DNA of 64,000 bases from Sambucus nigra (GCA_949130495.1 OX422214.1:252158187-252222186); one strand, 5' to 3'; shown: positions 21,213 to 32,317, counted from the first letter of the stretch. A program made the numbers and translations. The notes: generated by a model not told the origin, from the sequence alone.

Positions 21213-21229
21213 ATCACCCTTTATCCCTT
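21213..21229 (-). promoter_or_regulatory. E2 polypurine tract
   Basis: On the minus strand AAGGGATAAAGGGTGAT abuts the 3' LTR and would prime plus-strand DNA synthesis. Position and composition fit. Confidence 0.7.
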
Positions 21230-21800
21230 AGTCATATGTAGGAGCAGGTGACTAAGGGGTATACAACTCTGAGTTCCCTTTGTATTGTACCCATGTCCGT
21301 TTCTTGACATTTGTCAATTGCTGAAGTGGTTTGTGTGCCTGATAACTGTAATCATTGTAGTCTTTTGGGATCCCAAGGCAATGATGGGCCTTGGGAAGTG
21401 TGCACTCATACTTAAAGGTTTAAATCCTATTTTATTCTCTTTCTTCTCCATTTCTCTCCGTCTCCGAACTCGATCATTTCTGTAACTCTCTCTCTCTAGA
21501 AGAAATCTGATTTGAAGTGCGTTTGGGTGTTCATTTATTGGGATTCCTTTCTTGCTTCTCCTCACCTTTCTTCAGGTACCCCTTGTCATCCCTTCTTCTT
21601 CTTTATTTTTTTTCCTTTATTCTTGATCTTGCATTTTTGGTGAGCTTCAAGAGTTTTCTGGTGAGAGTATCAGTTTTTTGGCAACACTGTTCTTACTGTT
21701 CTTGGTAGTTTATACTCAAAGCCTGATAGTTTGATCTTTAATCCCTTTTACCAATCTTATTTGTTACTTAGGAGAGTTATAAGTGTTGGGTCTGCCTCAT
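21230..21800 (+). other. Leader region of the E2 antisense gene
   Basis: About 570 bases without coding signal. It is TC-rich (a run of CT at 21484-21498), like a plant 5' UTR. No clear TATA box, so the promoter is unknown; the adjacent LTR is a candidate source. Confidence 0.4.
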
Positions 21801-23059
21801 ATGCTCATACCCCTTTATCAACTATTAGAGTAATTACCCTCTCTTAGAGAGAAGACCGTAGAGAAAATTAGGCAAATAGAAAGAGCACAGGAGGAACCTC
21901 GTAAGTCATAGGAATTCCCCCTCAGACCCATCTTTCCCCCACCTTTGAAGGTCATTTACCCTGAACCAACTGAACCAGCTAACGAAGCAGAGGTTCCTAT
22001 TGAAACCTCTCCAATGTCGGAGTCTGAGTCATCCACATCAGACCCTATGTCTGTGGACTCTTTCCAAGAGGCCATGGACTTCACAAATCAACAAGATCAA
22101 GTCCCTGACCAGACAGAGGTTTCCAGTCGAGCCTCATCTCATAGAAGTTTAAGAACATCAACCTCTTCCTCAGAGGTTGAGATTATTGGACCAAGTGTGG
22201 CTGTTCCACCGATTCTTGAAGCCATTCCTCTATTCGCAGTCACGGGGGTTGAGTTTGCTTAGAGGTTTCCAGGTGGTACCCCATCGTCTGCTCGAGCCGA
22301 TGTTGAGTTAGATGATGATGATGATGATGATGATGCTGTGGAGAGTGATGTCGATATCTCTGAGGAGGTCGATATTGAGAGTACAGTCAGCGAGGTCGAC
22401 CTCTTGTCCTTCAGATACCTATATTCCATAGGCCCCTCTATAAAACTCAGGAGACCTCTGAGGGAAGAGAGGGCTTATGATGTCCGAGATGGTGAAATCT
22501 TCCTATACGATCAGATGTTCAAGTTGGGATTTCGTCTACCCATTCATCCCATCATCAGGTCTATATTGGCCTATATCAACTTGGCCCCTTCCCAATTATC
22601 ACCCAATGCTTAGAGGGTGATAATTGGAGCCATCGTCTTATGGAGGGATGTCCATCACTCAGACCTTCCTGTCCAAGTGTTTACGGGGTGCTATATCCCT
22701 TTATCTCCGAGGAACCATCCGAGCTATTATCATTTCTTAGCTCAGAAGTCAAACAAGAAGATGCTTCAAATTACCCAAACCTTAAACCATAACTGGAAGC
22801 CACGGTACTTCTTTGCATCAGGGCCATGGGAATTTGGTCCATGTGCCCCCTTCCTCATTAGAGTCGAGGATACCTATAAGATGGGGAAAGGTTACAATGG
22901 CTGCTAGGGCCGACCCTGGGCTTAGCCAACAAAATCTTCATAAGATCAAAGACCTTCAGGAGTAGGGGGAGCATGGTCTGCTTGTAAAATTCGAACATCT
23001 GATGACCCCCGATTACCTCTCGGAGATTGGTCTAAGGGGAAGTCCTCTGTCAAAGCTTG

Positions 23060-23141
23060 GTAAGTGCTTTTAATTTTAACAAGTTATACCTCTGAATTGA
23101 CGTATATCTGATTCTCTAACTCAGACCTTTCTATCTTGCAG
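23060..23141 (+). other. Intron 1 of the E2 antisense gene
   Basis: 82 bases, GTAAGTGCTTTT at the donor and TCTATCTTGCAG at the acceptor, AT-rich inside. Splicing restores the frame (KL-ERPKGISDELW), and unspliced sequence would stop early. Confidence 0.75.
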
Positions 23142-23524
23142 AGCGTCCGAAGGGAATATCTGACGAATTGTGGGAGATGGCATCACCAAGTTTAACGAAG
23201 CTCATAAAAAAAGCAGGTCTGAATGCTCCTCCTCCCCCTCCCTCATCCTCGAGGGCTGAGGCCACCAAGAAGAGAAAGGTTGTCGATCCTGCCTTTGAGG
23301 ATCAGAGGCAGAAGAAGAAAGGTGAGGATCGTGTCATCCCCATTTATTCCGAGGATGAATTGGTTTCTCGTATAAAGCAGCTAAAAATTAATAATAGCAT
23401 CATAGGCCATAGTTTGCAGGCATTGGATGCCATCGGCTCTGCTATGACCAATGCTGACAAACACTTTTGTCGATCCATGGACACCCCTCTGCTGGTTGAG
23501 TTTGGCCTTCACATGTTTATTCAG

Positions 23525-23608
23525 GTATGACTTCGGATTTCAGTTTAGCTTTGAAATGTAACCTCTTCTTTGAATTTCAACTTATATACACGTCCATATG
23601 ACTTGCAG
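23525..23608 (+). other. Intron 2 of the E2 antisense gene
   Basis: 84 bases, CAG/GTATGA donor and GACTTGCAG/GG acceptor. Joins FIQ to GVVAMHQL in phase. Confidence 0.75.
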
Positions 23609-24399
23609 GGCGTCGTTGCTATGCATCAACTTGCTAACTGGACTCTAAAGAAATTGCCCCTCATCCAGAAAGGCCAAGAGGCTGAGAAGGTGCAAAGATC
23701 TCTGAATGCATAGGTAGATCGTCTTAAGTCTTCCTTAAAGGGGTCTGATAAGAGAGTTAATTAGTTAGAGAAAGAGATCCCCAAGCTTAAAAAGGACCAC
23801 GCCCTTGCTCTGAAGGCCAAGGACGACGTTCTACAGTAGAAGGTTGACGCTGTAGTAAAGGCAGCCCTTGAGGACGCTTTTGATGGGATTCTGGCCGATT
23901 ACAAAGTCTTCGATGGATTTATCAGCTTCGGCTTTGAGTACCTCAAAAAAGGTATTAAGGCTACTGGAAAATGGGCGGATGCTAAGGAGAAGGAGTCAGG
24001 GAGCTTGAAAACCTTTGACTTCATAGGTTTGGGATTTGCCAACCCTCAATTTTCTCAAGCCCTTCAAGAGGTTAAAGAAGAATATGCTTCCCCTATAGAG
24101 ATGGTGCCTCTGGATATTACAGAGACTGAGGGAGCCAACCCCAGAGATGATGGGATTAAGGTGACCAATGTCGGCCAAGAGAATCAGGCTGAGGATGCCA
24201 ACACTGTCCCTGCAAACCTTTAGGACATCTTAGTTATGAAGCTTTTGCACTTTTTCACTATGTATTTGAACTGTAACCTCTGATGAATAATGTTACTTTA
24301 TATTTTTCCCCTTGTAACTCCGAGGAGGGATCTTATTTCTTCTCTTGCTAAATTGTTTGTTGGATGATTTTCTTTGCCATGAATTAATTTTCAATAAAC

Positions 24400-25214
24400 T
24401 AATGATGTCAAGGGTCTGAGGTCATCTAAGTATGATGTCTGACCTCAGATCTTGTCACCAAATCATGATGTTATAAGGTCTGAGGTCATCGACTAAGATG
24501 TTATCCCCATTAATAATTTCACCAAATTAATGATGTTAAGGGTATGAGTTCATCCAAGTATGATGTCTGACCTCAGACCTTATCACCAAATCATGATGTT
24601 ATAAGGTCTGAGGTCATCAACTAAGATGATCTCCATTAATAATTTCACCAAATTAATGATGTTAAGGGTCTGAGGTCATCCAAGTATGATGTTTGACCTC
24701 AGACCTTGTCACCAAATCATGATGTTATAAGATCTGAGGTCATCAACTAAGATGTTATCCCCATTAATAATTTCACCAAATTAATGATGTTAAGGGTCTG
24801 AGGTCATCCAAGTATGATGTCTGACCTCAGACCTTATCACCAAATCATGATGTTATAAGGTATGAGGTCATCAAAGTATGATGTCTGACCTCAGACCTTG
24901 CCACCAAATCATGATGTTATAAGGTCTGAGGTTATCAACTAAGATGTTATCCCCATTAATAATTTCACCAAATTAATGATGTTAAGGGTCTGAGGTCATC
25001 CAAGTATAATGTCTGACCTCAGACCTTATCACCAAATCATGATGTTATAAGGTCTGACGTCATCAACTAAGATGTTATCCCCATTAATATTTTCACCAAA
25101 TTAATGATGTTTAGGGTCTGAGGTCATCCAAGTATGACGTCTGGCCTCAGACCTTGTCACCAAATCATGGTGTTATAAGGTCTGAGGTCATCAACTAAGA
25201 TGTTATCCCCATTA
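24400..25214. repeat. Higher-order tandem array in E2 (64/128 bp)
   Basis: Repeat starts at 24401, 24529, 24655, 24783, 24975 and 25103 give a period of about 128 bp, with one unit longer by 64. Each 128-bp unit is itself a dimer of related 64-bp halves, A and B, both beginning ATGATGTTA and sharing GGTCTGAGGTCATC and TTCACCAAAT or ATCACCAAAT. The A half carries perfect 12-bp inverted arms GGTCTGAGGTCA and TGACCTCAGACC. The array sits between the convergent 3' ends of pol (minus) and the antisense gene (plus). Tandem arrays in the 3' region of Tat elements are known as seeds of satellite DNA. Confidence 0.9.
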
Positions 25215-25350
25215 TTTCTACCACTAGAGCATAACGAACCAATAATTGACATGGAAACTGTTCTTGTCATTAATAATCTCTTCCTAAGATTATATATTTA
25301 CACACTCTCTTGCAACATCATATGTAATATTTTTTCAGATGATTAGCATT

Positions 25351-26560
25351 TCAAGGATTGGAGAATGGTTCCCCTTCGAGGTTCTCTAATATGTAGGTTC
25401 CCGGAACAACCTCCTCAATTACTTTGTAAAGGCCATGCCAGTTTGGGTGAAGTTTGTTCGCCTTCTGTAACGTCTTCTTCAACACCAAGTCTCCTACAGC
25501 TATGGGCCTTGATTTTACCCTCTGATTATAGAACTTTATTGTTCTGTGATGGTAGGATGCTTGCCTGACTTCTACATCTTCCCTTCTCTCCTCGATCAAG
25601 TCTAGGTCGAGTCTTCTCTCCTCCCCATTCTTATCGGGGTCGTAGTCCTGAACCCTATGAGTAGGGAGTCCCACCTCTGTGGGTATGATGACCTCTGAGC
25701 CATGTGACATCATAAAGAGGGTCTTCCCCGTAGGTGTCCTAGCCGTCATTCTATAGTCCCACATAACAGTATAAACCTCTTCAGTCCATCTTGCCTTAGA
25801 TTCTTCCAACCTCTTCTTGATCCCATCGAGGATTGTTCTATTGGTGACTTCGGTCTGACCGTTTGCCTGAGGTTAACCCAGAGAAGAGAAAAATTACTTT
25901 ATCCTAACTCTTTCGCAGTATTTTTCCAGGGAAGAATTCTTGAACTGTGTTCCATTGTCTAAAATGAGGGTATTTGGGAGGCCATGTCTGCATATGATGT
26001 TTTTCCAAATAAATTGGAAGGTCTTATGCTCTGTAATTGTGATCATCGGCTCTGCCTCTACCCAATTGGAGAAGTAATCAATGGCAACTATCAGAAATCT
26101 ATAATTATTTACAGCCCTTGGCAGGGGACCTACCAAGTCAATCCTCCATACTGCGAATGGCCAAGGGGAACTGATAGACGTCATAGGCTGATGAGGTTGA
26201 TGTGGTACTGTGGAGAATCTCTAACATTTGTCGCACCTCTTTACATAAGCTGCAGCGTCCTTTGCCAAAGTTGGCCACCAGTACCCCTGCGTAATAATTC
26301 TTTTGGCCAAGGGTCTTTCTCCTATGTGACTGGAGTAAGAACCCTCATGTACATCTCGTAAGATACGGGGTACTTCGGTGGGATGGACGCATCTGAGCAG
26401 GGGTAAAAAGAGTCCCTTCCTATACTGGATATTTCCTACCATTGAGAACTTTGCAACTCTGTATCTCAACTTCCTTCTCTCTAACTTTGACTTTGGTAGA
26501 ACCCTTGTCTGATATATCTGATAATTGGATCCATCCATAAGTCCCTAAGATTCAAATTGA
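25351..26560 (-). pseudogene. pol: E2 integrase
   Basis: The minus strand carries an integrase that inserts the cDNA into chromosomes. In order: a zinc-binding N-terminus (VHEGSYSSHIG ... CDKC, near 26221-26450), then the catalytic core with Asp in VWRIDLVGPLPRA, Asp in LILDNGTQFKN and Glu in PQANGQTEVTNR (just above 25809). A C-terminal part follows with LHPNWHGLYKVIEEVVPGTY. No chromodomain follows, as expected for the Tat group. At least two stops or frameshifts separate the pieces (about 25875 and 26200). It is the last domain of pol and ends just before the tandem array. Confidence 0.88.
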
Positions 26561-26639
26561 GGTAAGGATTATTGACTTCCTCTTCTTCAATGGTTGCTCT
26601 GGGCAAGATTTCAATTGGGACTGTCCTTCTGATATCTGT

Positions 26640-27128
26640 CCTCGTCGTCGAAGCTAGTCTTGCCAATGCATCTGCATGATTATTTTTTTATCGAGGTATT
26701 CTCTTCATCTTTACCTCCTCAAGGCCTTCAAGTATCGTTCTCACTCTCTTCAGGTATTTGGCCATCCTTTCGTCCTTGGCCTCATAGACTCCCAATACTT
26801 GATTAACAACCAACCTTGAGTCACTGTGAAGGAGTAGTCATCTTATACCAATGGTTCTTGCCAAGGAGAGGCCTGCTATCATGGCCTCATATTCTGACTC
26901 ATTGTTTGACGCCTTGAAACTGGACCTTAGGGCATACTCAATGTTGGTACCGTCCGGGTCTGAGAGTATTAGGCCTGCACCACTTCCATTTTTGCAAGAA
27001 GACCCATCTACGAAGAGGTTCCAAATGTCTTTATCTGATGAAAAACCCTCTTCTAACAGAATTCCCTGCTTGAAGAGGTACCGGTCTTCCTCATTCTCGG
27101 CTATCCCATCTCTGACTCTCTTAGGCAT
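26640..27128 (-). pseudogene. pol: E2 second (archaeal-type) RNase H domain
   Basis: The minus strand reads IWNLFVDGSSCKNGSGAG, then NNESEYEAMIAGL, LLLHSDSRLVVNQVLG and finally NNHADALARLAS. This gives the four acidic positions of an RNase H fold in order. It follows the ordinary gypsy RNase H (27121-27861). Two RNase H domains in a row are diagnostic of the Tat lineage. Stops interrupt it after TIGIR and after RIPR. Confidence 0.85.
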
Positions 27129-28400
27129 AACCTCTTTCGGGTGTCAAAAGACATTGCTTTTTTACCCTTCTGGCCTCTAGGCTATTCTCACCCTCGACCT
27201 CTCCCCATGTAAACTCTGCGATAAAATCTACCAGTGACTGCCCTTTGATGGTCGTCCTAGGATGATAGGTAGGGTCATATTCCCCCAATTTAATGGCCCA
27301 GGTCATCAGTCTACCCGACTTCTCAGGTTTAGGGAGGACGTGTCTTAACGGGGAGTCGGTGAGAATGACCATGGAGTGGGCCTGAAAGTAGGGCTTCATC
27401 TTCATAGAAGCATGTATCAGGGCGTAGGCTAACTTTTCCATACGAGGGTAATTCTTACTGTTGAAGTATACGGGCCTCTGAATTCGAACGTCTTCCCGAA
27501 CAATGGTCGCACTTATAGAGGATTCAGAGACTGCTAAATAGACGTATAACTGTTCTCCTGCCATGGGCCAAGATAAGAGCAAGGGAGATCCAAGGTACGA
27601 CTTGAGTTGATAAAAAGCCTCATCGCACTCCTTGTCCCACTTGAAGGCCTTTCTGATCACCTTGAAGAATGGGAGACACTTGTCGGTCACCCTAGAAATG
27701 AATCTGTTGAGCGCAGCCACTCTTCCAGTGAGCCTTTGAACGTCCTTGATACTCCGAGGTGTCTTCATGTCAAGCAAAGCCTTTTCTCCGGGTTCGCCTC
27801 TATTCCTCTTTGATTGACGTTGAATCCAAGAAGCTTCCCATCTCTTACCCCGAAGACACACTTTGGTGGGTTGAGTTTCATCTTGTACAAATCCATCATA
27901 TTGAAGGTCTTTTCCAGGTCTGCCACATGGGTGCAGGCCTATAAGCTCTTCGTCAACATATCATCGACATACACCTCTATAGTCTTGCCTATTTGGTCTT
28001 CGAACATCTTATTCATAAGACGTTGGTATGTTGCCCCTGTATTTTTCAATCCGAAGGGCATCACCTTATAGCAATACGTCCCTTTGTCAGTAATGAAGGC
28101 TGTCTTCTCTGAGTCTTCGACATCCATGAAGATATAGTTGTAGCCCGAATATGAGTCCATGAAGCTCATGAGCTCATGTCCTGCAGTTGCATCTACCATC
28201 TGATCGATCCGGGGTAAGGGCTAACTGTCTTTCGGATAAGACTTGTTCAGGTCAGTAAAATCCACACACATTCTCCACTTTCCATTGGCTTTGGGCACAA
28301 TGACTGCGTTTGATAGCCATTCCAGATATATCACTTCCCTGATTAATTCAGCCTCTTCTAACTTTCTGACCTATTCGCAGATGACGTTGTACTTCTCCCT
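27121..28400 (-). pseudogene. pol: E2 reverse transcriptase and gypsy RNase H
   Basis: RT motifs on the minus strand are ANGKWRMCVDFTDLNK, DATAGHELMSFMDSYSGYN, KVMPFGLKNTGATYQRLMN and the catalytic YVDDML (about 27966). The thumb and connection follow with ALNRFISRVTDKCLPFFKV. The gypsy RNase H carries QLYVYLAVSESS and SLVDFIAEFT; its active Asp appears replaced in the VYLAVS motif, common where the second RNase H takes over. Stops occur at DS*PLPRI and after MLTKSL, and a frame change near 27900. The upstream part to 28775 is also pol, including SVFAWSHPDMPG. Confidence 0.9.
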
Positions 28401-28774
28401 AGAGTAGACCCTTCGTCTCTACTTGATTGCCCTTACATCCTTAGATACATTGAGCTTATGGCACATGATCTCGGGGCTGATTCCAGGCATATCTGGATGA
28501 CTCCAAGCGAAGACACTCTACCTCTTCCTCAGGAAGTTTATCAGCTCCTCCTTGATCTCTGCTTTTAAAGCTTTGTCGACCTGGACGGTTTTTTTCATTT
28601 CGTCCTCATTGAGGACGATGGATTATACCTCCTCCGTGGCCTCTCCCTTATTTAACTTTGTTTCATCTCTTGGGTCAAGTGTATCGATGTTATAAGTGGT
28701 TGTAGCTCTCTTATAGGCCTCTCTCTCTCTTCAGCCGAATTGAAGTAATATTATCGTGCTATGGTCTGGTCACC

Positions 28775-29404
28775 CTACACTTCCCCTACCCCATAGGGGG
28801 TCAGGAATTTTAGCATCTGGTGGACCATCGATGGCACGGATTCAAACTCTTTAAGGGCTACTCTTCCTATGATGAGGTTATAGGCCGATAAGACACTTTC
28901 GTCCATAACAAAATAATTGATCTTTCGGGTTAACCTCTTAGGCCACTCATCGCCCATTCATACGTCCATCTCATATATGCCCAGTGGATGGAACTTTTCA
29001 CCGCTGAACCCCATTAATGGATGATGATAGGGTACCAGCCTAGCTCTGCTAAGGCCTAGGCTTTTGAAGCAAGGCCAGAACATCACATCTGCTGAACTTC
29101 CTCCGTCTACGAGAATTCTCTATACCTCGCATCCATAAACTCTTGTAGTGATCACCAAAGGGTCATCATGTGGAGCTAGGATGCCTTTGAAGTCAAGTCG
29201 GGAAAACCCAACTACGAGAGTGTCCATATCTACCTTCTTTCTCTTCTGCGTAGTCTCGGAGGACGTCAGGTTTACCACTTTAAGTTTGTTCACTGATTTG
29301 TCCTCTCCCACATGAGCTTTTTTGTCAGCAACCTCAGAACCACCCCCCGCAATTCCTCCGCATATGATTCTAATGCCAAAGGAAATCATACCAACCCACT
29401 TCAC
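28775..29404 (-). pseudogene. pol: E2 aspartic protease
   Basis: The minus strand reads DTLVVGFSRLDFKGILAPHD and then the active-site stretch RILVDGGSSADVMFW (near 29090), followed by MGFSGEKFHPLG and the flap-distal part YNLIIGRVALKEF. The usual D-T/S-G is D-G-G, a variant seen in such elements. It processes the Gag-Pol polyprotein. A TAG precedes the active-site segment, and others follow. It is in the same frame as gag, separated from it by a TAG near 29512, so gag-pol was probably one frame. Confidence 0.82.
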
Positions 29405-29512
29405 TGGGGCGTTGTCATCTTTTGGTGTGAGGTCTGGATCATCTTCGTCATCTCCGTTTGAGTCACCATCTCTTCTTGCTGGGATATCGTCACGACATTT
29501 GTCGATTCTCTT

Positions 29513-31231
29513 CTATTTAGGATGATCTCTTATGCCCTTAGGAGCCTTCCCGTCAACATACTTCCTCAACTTTCCAGATTTTAACATCTTTTCGATCTCA
29601 TCCTTCAAGGTGAAGCACTTGTGTGTTATATGGCCATGGTCTTGGTGGAATTCGCACCACAAGTTCTGGTTCCTCTTATGTGGAGGAGCCTTCAACTTAT
29701 CTATCCATCTCAGGGATCGTACATTCTTGATCTCATTGAGGATGTGTTCGCAGCTTACCGTAAGAGGGGTATAACGCGCAAACTTGTCATCAACTGACCT
29801 CTTCTTTCCATCCTTCTTTTTCTGGAACTTTCCGCTACTACCGCCGTTCTCGTCCTCATACTTTGCGGCCATGGCCTCTTTAGCGTTCATGACCTTCCCC
29901 ACAGTTTCCAATAGCTCCACCATGGACTTTGGAGGGTCTTCCGTAAGTTTCCACAACAACTTTCCCTTCTGAAGACCTCCTATGAGGGTGGTCATGGCAA
30001 TATTCTCTTCGTAACCTTCAACCTCAAGTTTTTCATTGTTAAACCTGGCAATGTAGTCTATTAGGCTCTCTTTCTTGACTTGCTTGACGTACAACATATG
30101 GGTGGTCTTTTTTTGAGGTCTTACCCCGAAGAAGAATTTGTGAATGAACCGTTCAGCCAAGCCCTTGAAGTTTTCAATTGAATTCTTTGGAAGGGATGTA
30201 AACCATATGTGCGCAGCTCCTGTTAAGGTCCCGGAGAAGGCTATGCACTTCATCTCATCCGGTATTGAGTAGATGTCCGTTGCTGACTGGTATATCTCAA
30301 TATGATTTACTGGATTAGTGCTACCATCATACTTAGGAGTCACTGTAGGTGGCTTGAACTTAGCTGGGGTAGGGAAGCCTTCTATCTTAGCCACAAACGG
30401 AGAGCCCTCTGAGAAACCTCTTTGCAGTGGGTCCTGACTTTTAATGAGATCTCCTTTCTTATTCTTAAGACGTTGAATAGAGTCATTCCATGGTCTTGCA
30501 ACGTCGACCTGGCCGAGGTTATCCCCAGCCACCTCTAACGGGTGGACTGAGGGTTCCCCAGCCACGGCACAACGTCGACTGTTGACCTCTTATTGGTCTC
30601 TTCCTCGTCCGTGATGAGGCTGACGTTGTCTTTCTTCTTTTTGGGATCTAACTGCACTTCTCGACCTTGATAACCTTTGTCTTAGGTCATTTACAGGATC
30701 AAGCCTTTCAAAGGCTGACCCTCTGCTCAGTCAATCAAAAGCTGATCCTCGTTGCTGGGCTTCTCTACCTCTTCTTCCCCCACAACCTTAGCTTCGTTGG
30801 ATAGGACAAACTATATTGTTCGAAACCTTATACGGTTCCCAATAATCTTTCGGTACATCCTCCACCTCTAGATCATCATACCAGTCCTCAGGGCAAGGGT
30901 TTTCTTTCCTCCCCAGGCACAAACGCCTAGGGTCAGCCACGTCCCTCCTCCTCTGGGGCGCAGGTTGGTCTTTGCGCGGTGCCTGGGGTTGTCCCCTGGC
31001 GTCAGGATGAGGATGAACCGCCGCCAAAGTGATCATTTTCGATGAGACTCCAGGTTGCCTCATCATATTTTGGCTGAGCTGTGCAAATTGTTCCTGCATT
31101 GCTTGTTGCATTGCAGCTAAAGACGTCAAGGCTGTGGCCACCTTCGCCATTTTAGATTGGGGTGGTGCTTGGCTGGAGCTAGGTCCCCCCTCACCAGGGG
31201 GCGGAAGAGGTGGCGGTAATTCTGGTGCCAT
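29513..31231 (-). pseudogene. gag: E2 gag
   Basis: One minus-strand frame of 573 codons starting at ATG (31229-31231), about 175 bases downstream of the PBS, with three internal stops near 30788, 30720 and 30590. The N-terminus is Pro-rich, followed by a Met/Gln helix. The Retrotrans_gag core reads KYDGSTNPVNHIEIYQSATD, then AAHIWFTSLPKNSIENFKGL and VRPQKKTTHMLYVKQ. A Lys-rich linker leads to the C-terminal WCEFHQDHGHITHKCFTLKD, a Cys/His knuckle of the C-x2-H...H-x4-C style typical of this gypsy group. Gag forms the virus-like particle. Confidence 0.88.
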
Positions 31232-31385
31232 GTGTTAGCACAATAGAGCTGGTGTAGTAAATGAGCTTAATACCTTACAGGACCTCTTTCAATGGTGAAA
31301 TAGCTCCACGCAAGGGGGTGAAGCCTGGTTCACCACCAGAGTCTCCGGTGAGGTTAAGCAACGAATTAGGAAGAGATAGCTTCTC

Positions 31386-31405
31386 GTTCCCACAGACGAC
31401 GTCAA
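31386..31405 (-). promoter_or_regulatory. E2 primer-binding site
   Basis: On the minus strand TTGACGTCGTCTGTGGGAAC lies two bases after the 5' LTR. E5 has TTGGCGTCGTCTGTGGGAAC in the same place (61789-61808), one base different. I do not assign the tRNA. Confidence 0.75.
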
Positions 31406-31407
31406 AA

Positions 31408-32317
31408 TGATGATGCTGGAAATAGCACCACCCTTCAAGATGTTTGTGAGCTCAATTTAATGTTAACAATGGCAGTCTAAGGGCATATAGTGGAAGGAGA
31501 TGAGGAGAAGAGGAAGATCACCGGACTATACGTGGTTCAGCCAATTAGGCCTACATCCACTGTGCAAGTATGTGATTAGTATCACTGTATGAGGGCTCTA
31601 ATGGCCATAAATACAAACTCTAAAGCTTTCTCTCTCTACTGTGTATTTAGACAGAGTTTCAGCTAGGGTTGCCAATTTCGGATCCTTTTCGAGGTAGAGG
31701 ATGACCTCTATATATAGTGCCTGAGGGGTGTAGTGTACCCCCCAAGCATGCAATGAGTAGGTGCATGGGGCTCGAACCAATATGAGAATGACGCCTGGTT
31801 GATCTCCTGTAGATAATGATGACCTCAATATTCCCTCATGTGAGGGGAACAATTCGGTTATAACTGATTGCGTACACGTGTTCTCAGCCCCATATGCGCA
31901 CATAGGAGCTCGGCCAATTGCGATTGGTCACAACCTTGGCCTGGGATAGGATGAGGTGGTGACCTTGACTTAAAGGGAGAGACGAGGTAAGGCTTGCTGT
32001 GCTATAACATCGACCTGGGACGAGGTAGTGGTGGCGAAATAGTAACGTTGGCCGACCCTTAGCCGATATCGATGTTGATGATAGGATGACAACCTCTTCA
32101 TCTTTCGAGCCGAGGTTACAATTCTTAAAAGATCAGGTGGATAACTGCCCCTGGATCATGGCGACCTCACCTGCTGAGGTACCTAGCAATGTCGACCATG
32201 GCCGACCTTGCCTGGGATGAGTCTGTTAGTGATGAATTCAAGGTCCCTTAGACATCGGCCACCTTCATGGCTGAGGTTGATGTCTCTGAGCCGAGGGGGT
32301 ACATTCAGGGCATATCA
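31408..32317 (-). repeat. E2 5' LTR (right copy, 910 bp)
   Basis: TGATGATGCTGG at the PBS side and GGGCATATCA at the outer end; exactly as long as the left copy. Minus-strand U3 lies to the right. Confidence 0.92.
31709..31716 (-). promoter_or_regulatory. E2 LTR TATA box
   Basis: ACTATATATAGAGG on the minus strand, conserved in the left LTR at 20604-20611. It is the only strong TATA element in the LTR and would start transcription about 30 bases further toward gag. Confidence 0.6.

Larger units (their letters stand above)
21801..24223 (+). pseudogene. E2 antisense spliced gene, Transposase_28-like (gypsy-type) protein
   Basis: A plus-strand gene opposite to pol. Model: exon 1 21801-23059, intron 23060-23141 (GTAAGT...TTGCAG), exon 2 23142-23524, intron 23525-23608 (GTATGA...TTGCAG), exon 3 23609-24223 ending in TAG. 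The exon frames join correctly. Order: Ser/Glu-rich N-terminus, an acidic poly-Asp run (GAT repeat near 22310-22333), then a domain with FKLGFRLPIHPIIRSIL, YINLAPSQLSPNA and RYFFASGPWEFGP. This matches the putative gypsy-type transposon family Pfam PF04195. Then come PPPPPSSS, a KKRKV nuclear-localisation-type motif (near 23270-23284) and a Lys/Glu-rich coiled coil. Several in-frame stops are present, many at expected Gln or Trp codons, plus a frameshift near 22895. Extra antisense ORFs are known in Tat elements; the molecular role is unknown. Confidence 0.75.
20303..32317 (-). mobile_element. E2: full-length Tat-lineage Ty3/gypsy retrotransposon with antisense gene
   Basis: A 12.0-kb element with two 910-bp LTRs (TGATGATGCTGG...GGGCATATCA) and a near-perfect 5-bp target duplication. 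Read on the minus strand it has 5' LTR, PBS, gag, protease, RT, gypsy RNase H, a second (archaeal-type) RNase H, integrase, tandem array, antisense gene, polypurine tract and 3' LTR. Dual RNase H and an extra ORF between integrase and the 3' LTR are hallmarks described for the Tat lineage (Ogre, Retand, TatI-VI). All genes carry stops or frameshifts, so the copy is not autonomous now. By eye the two LTRs differ at about 65-70 of 910 positions, mostly transitions, so the insertion is not recent. Confidence 0.92.

Noticed and set aside
23262..23290. KKRKV motif as a sign of viral origin
   Set aside because: Short basic nuclear-localisation motifs of this kind are common in plant proteins; the context is a plant transposon gene.
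24400..25214. Tandem repeats as a CRISPR array
   Set aside because: No unique spacers; the whole 64/128-bp unit is repeated, and the surroundings are a plant retrotransposon.
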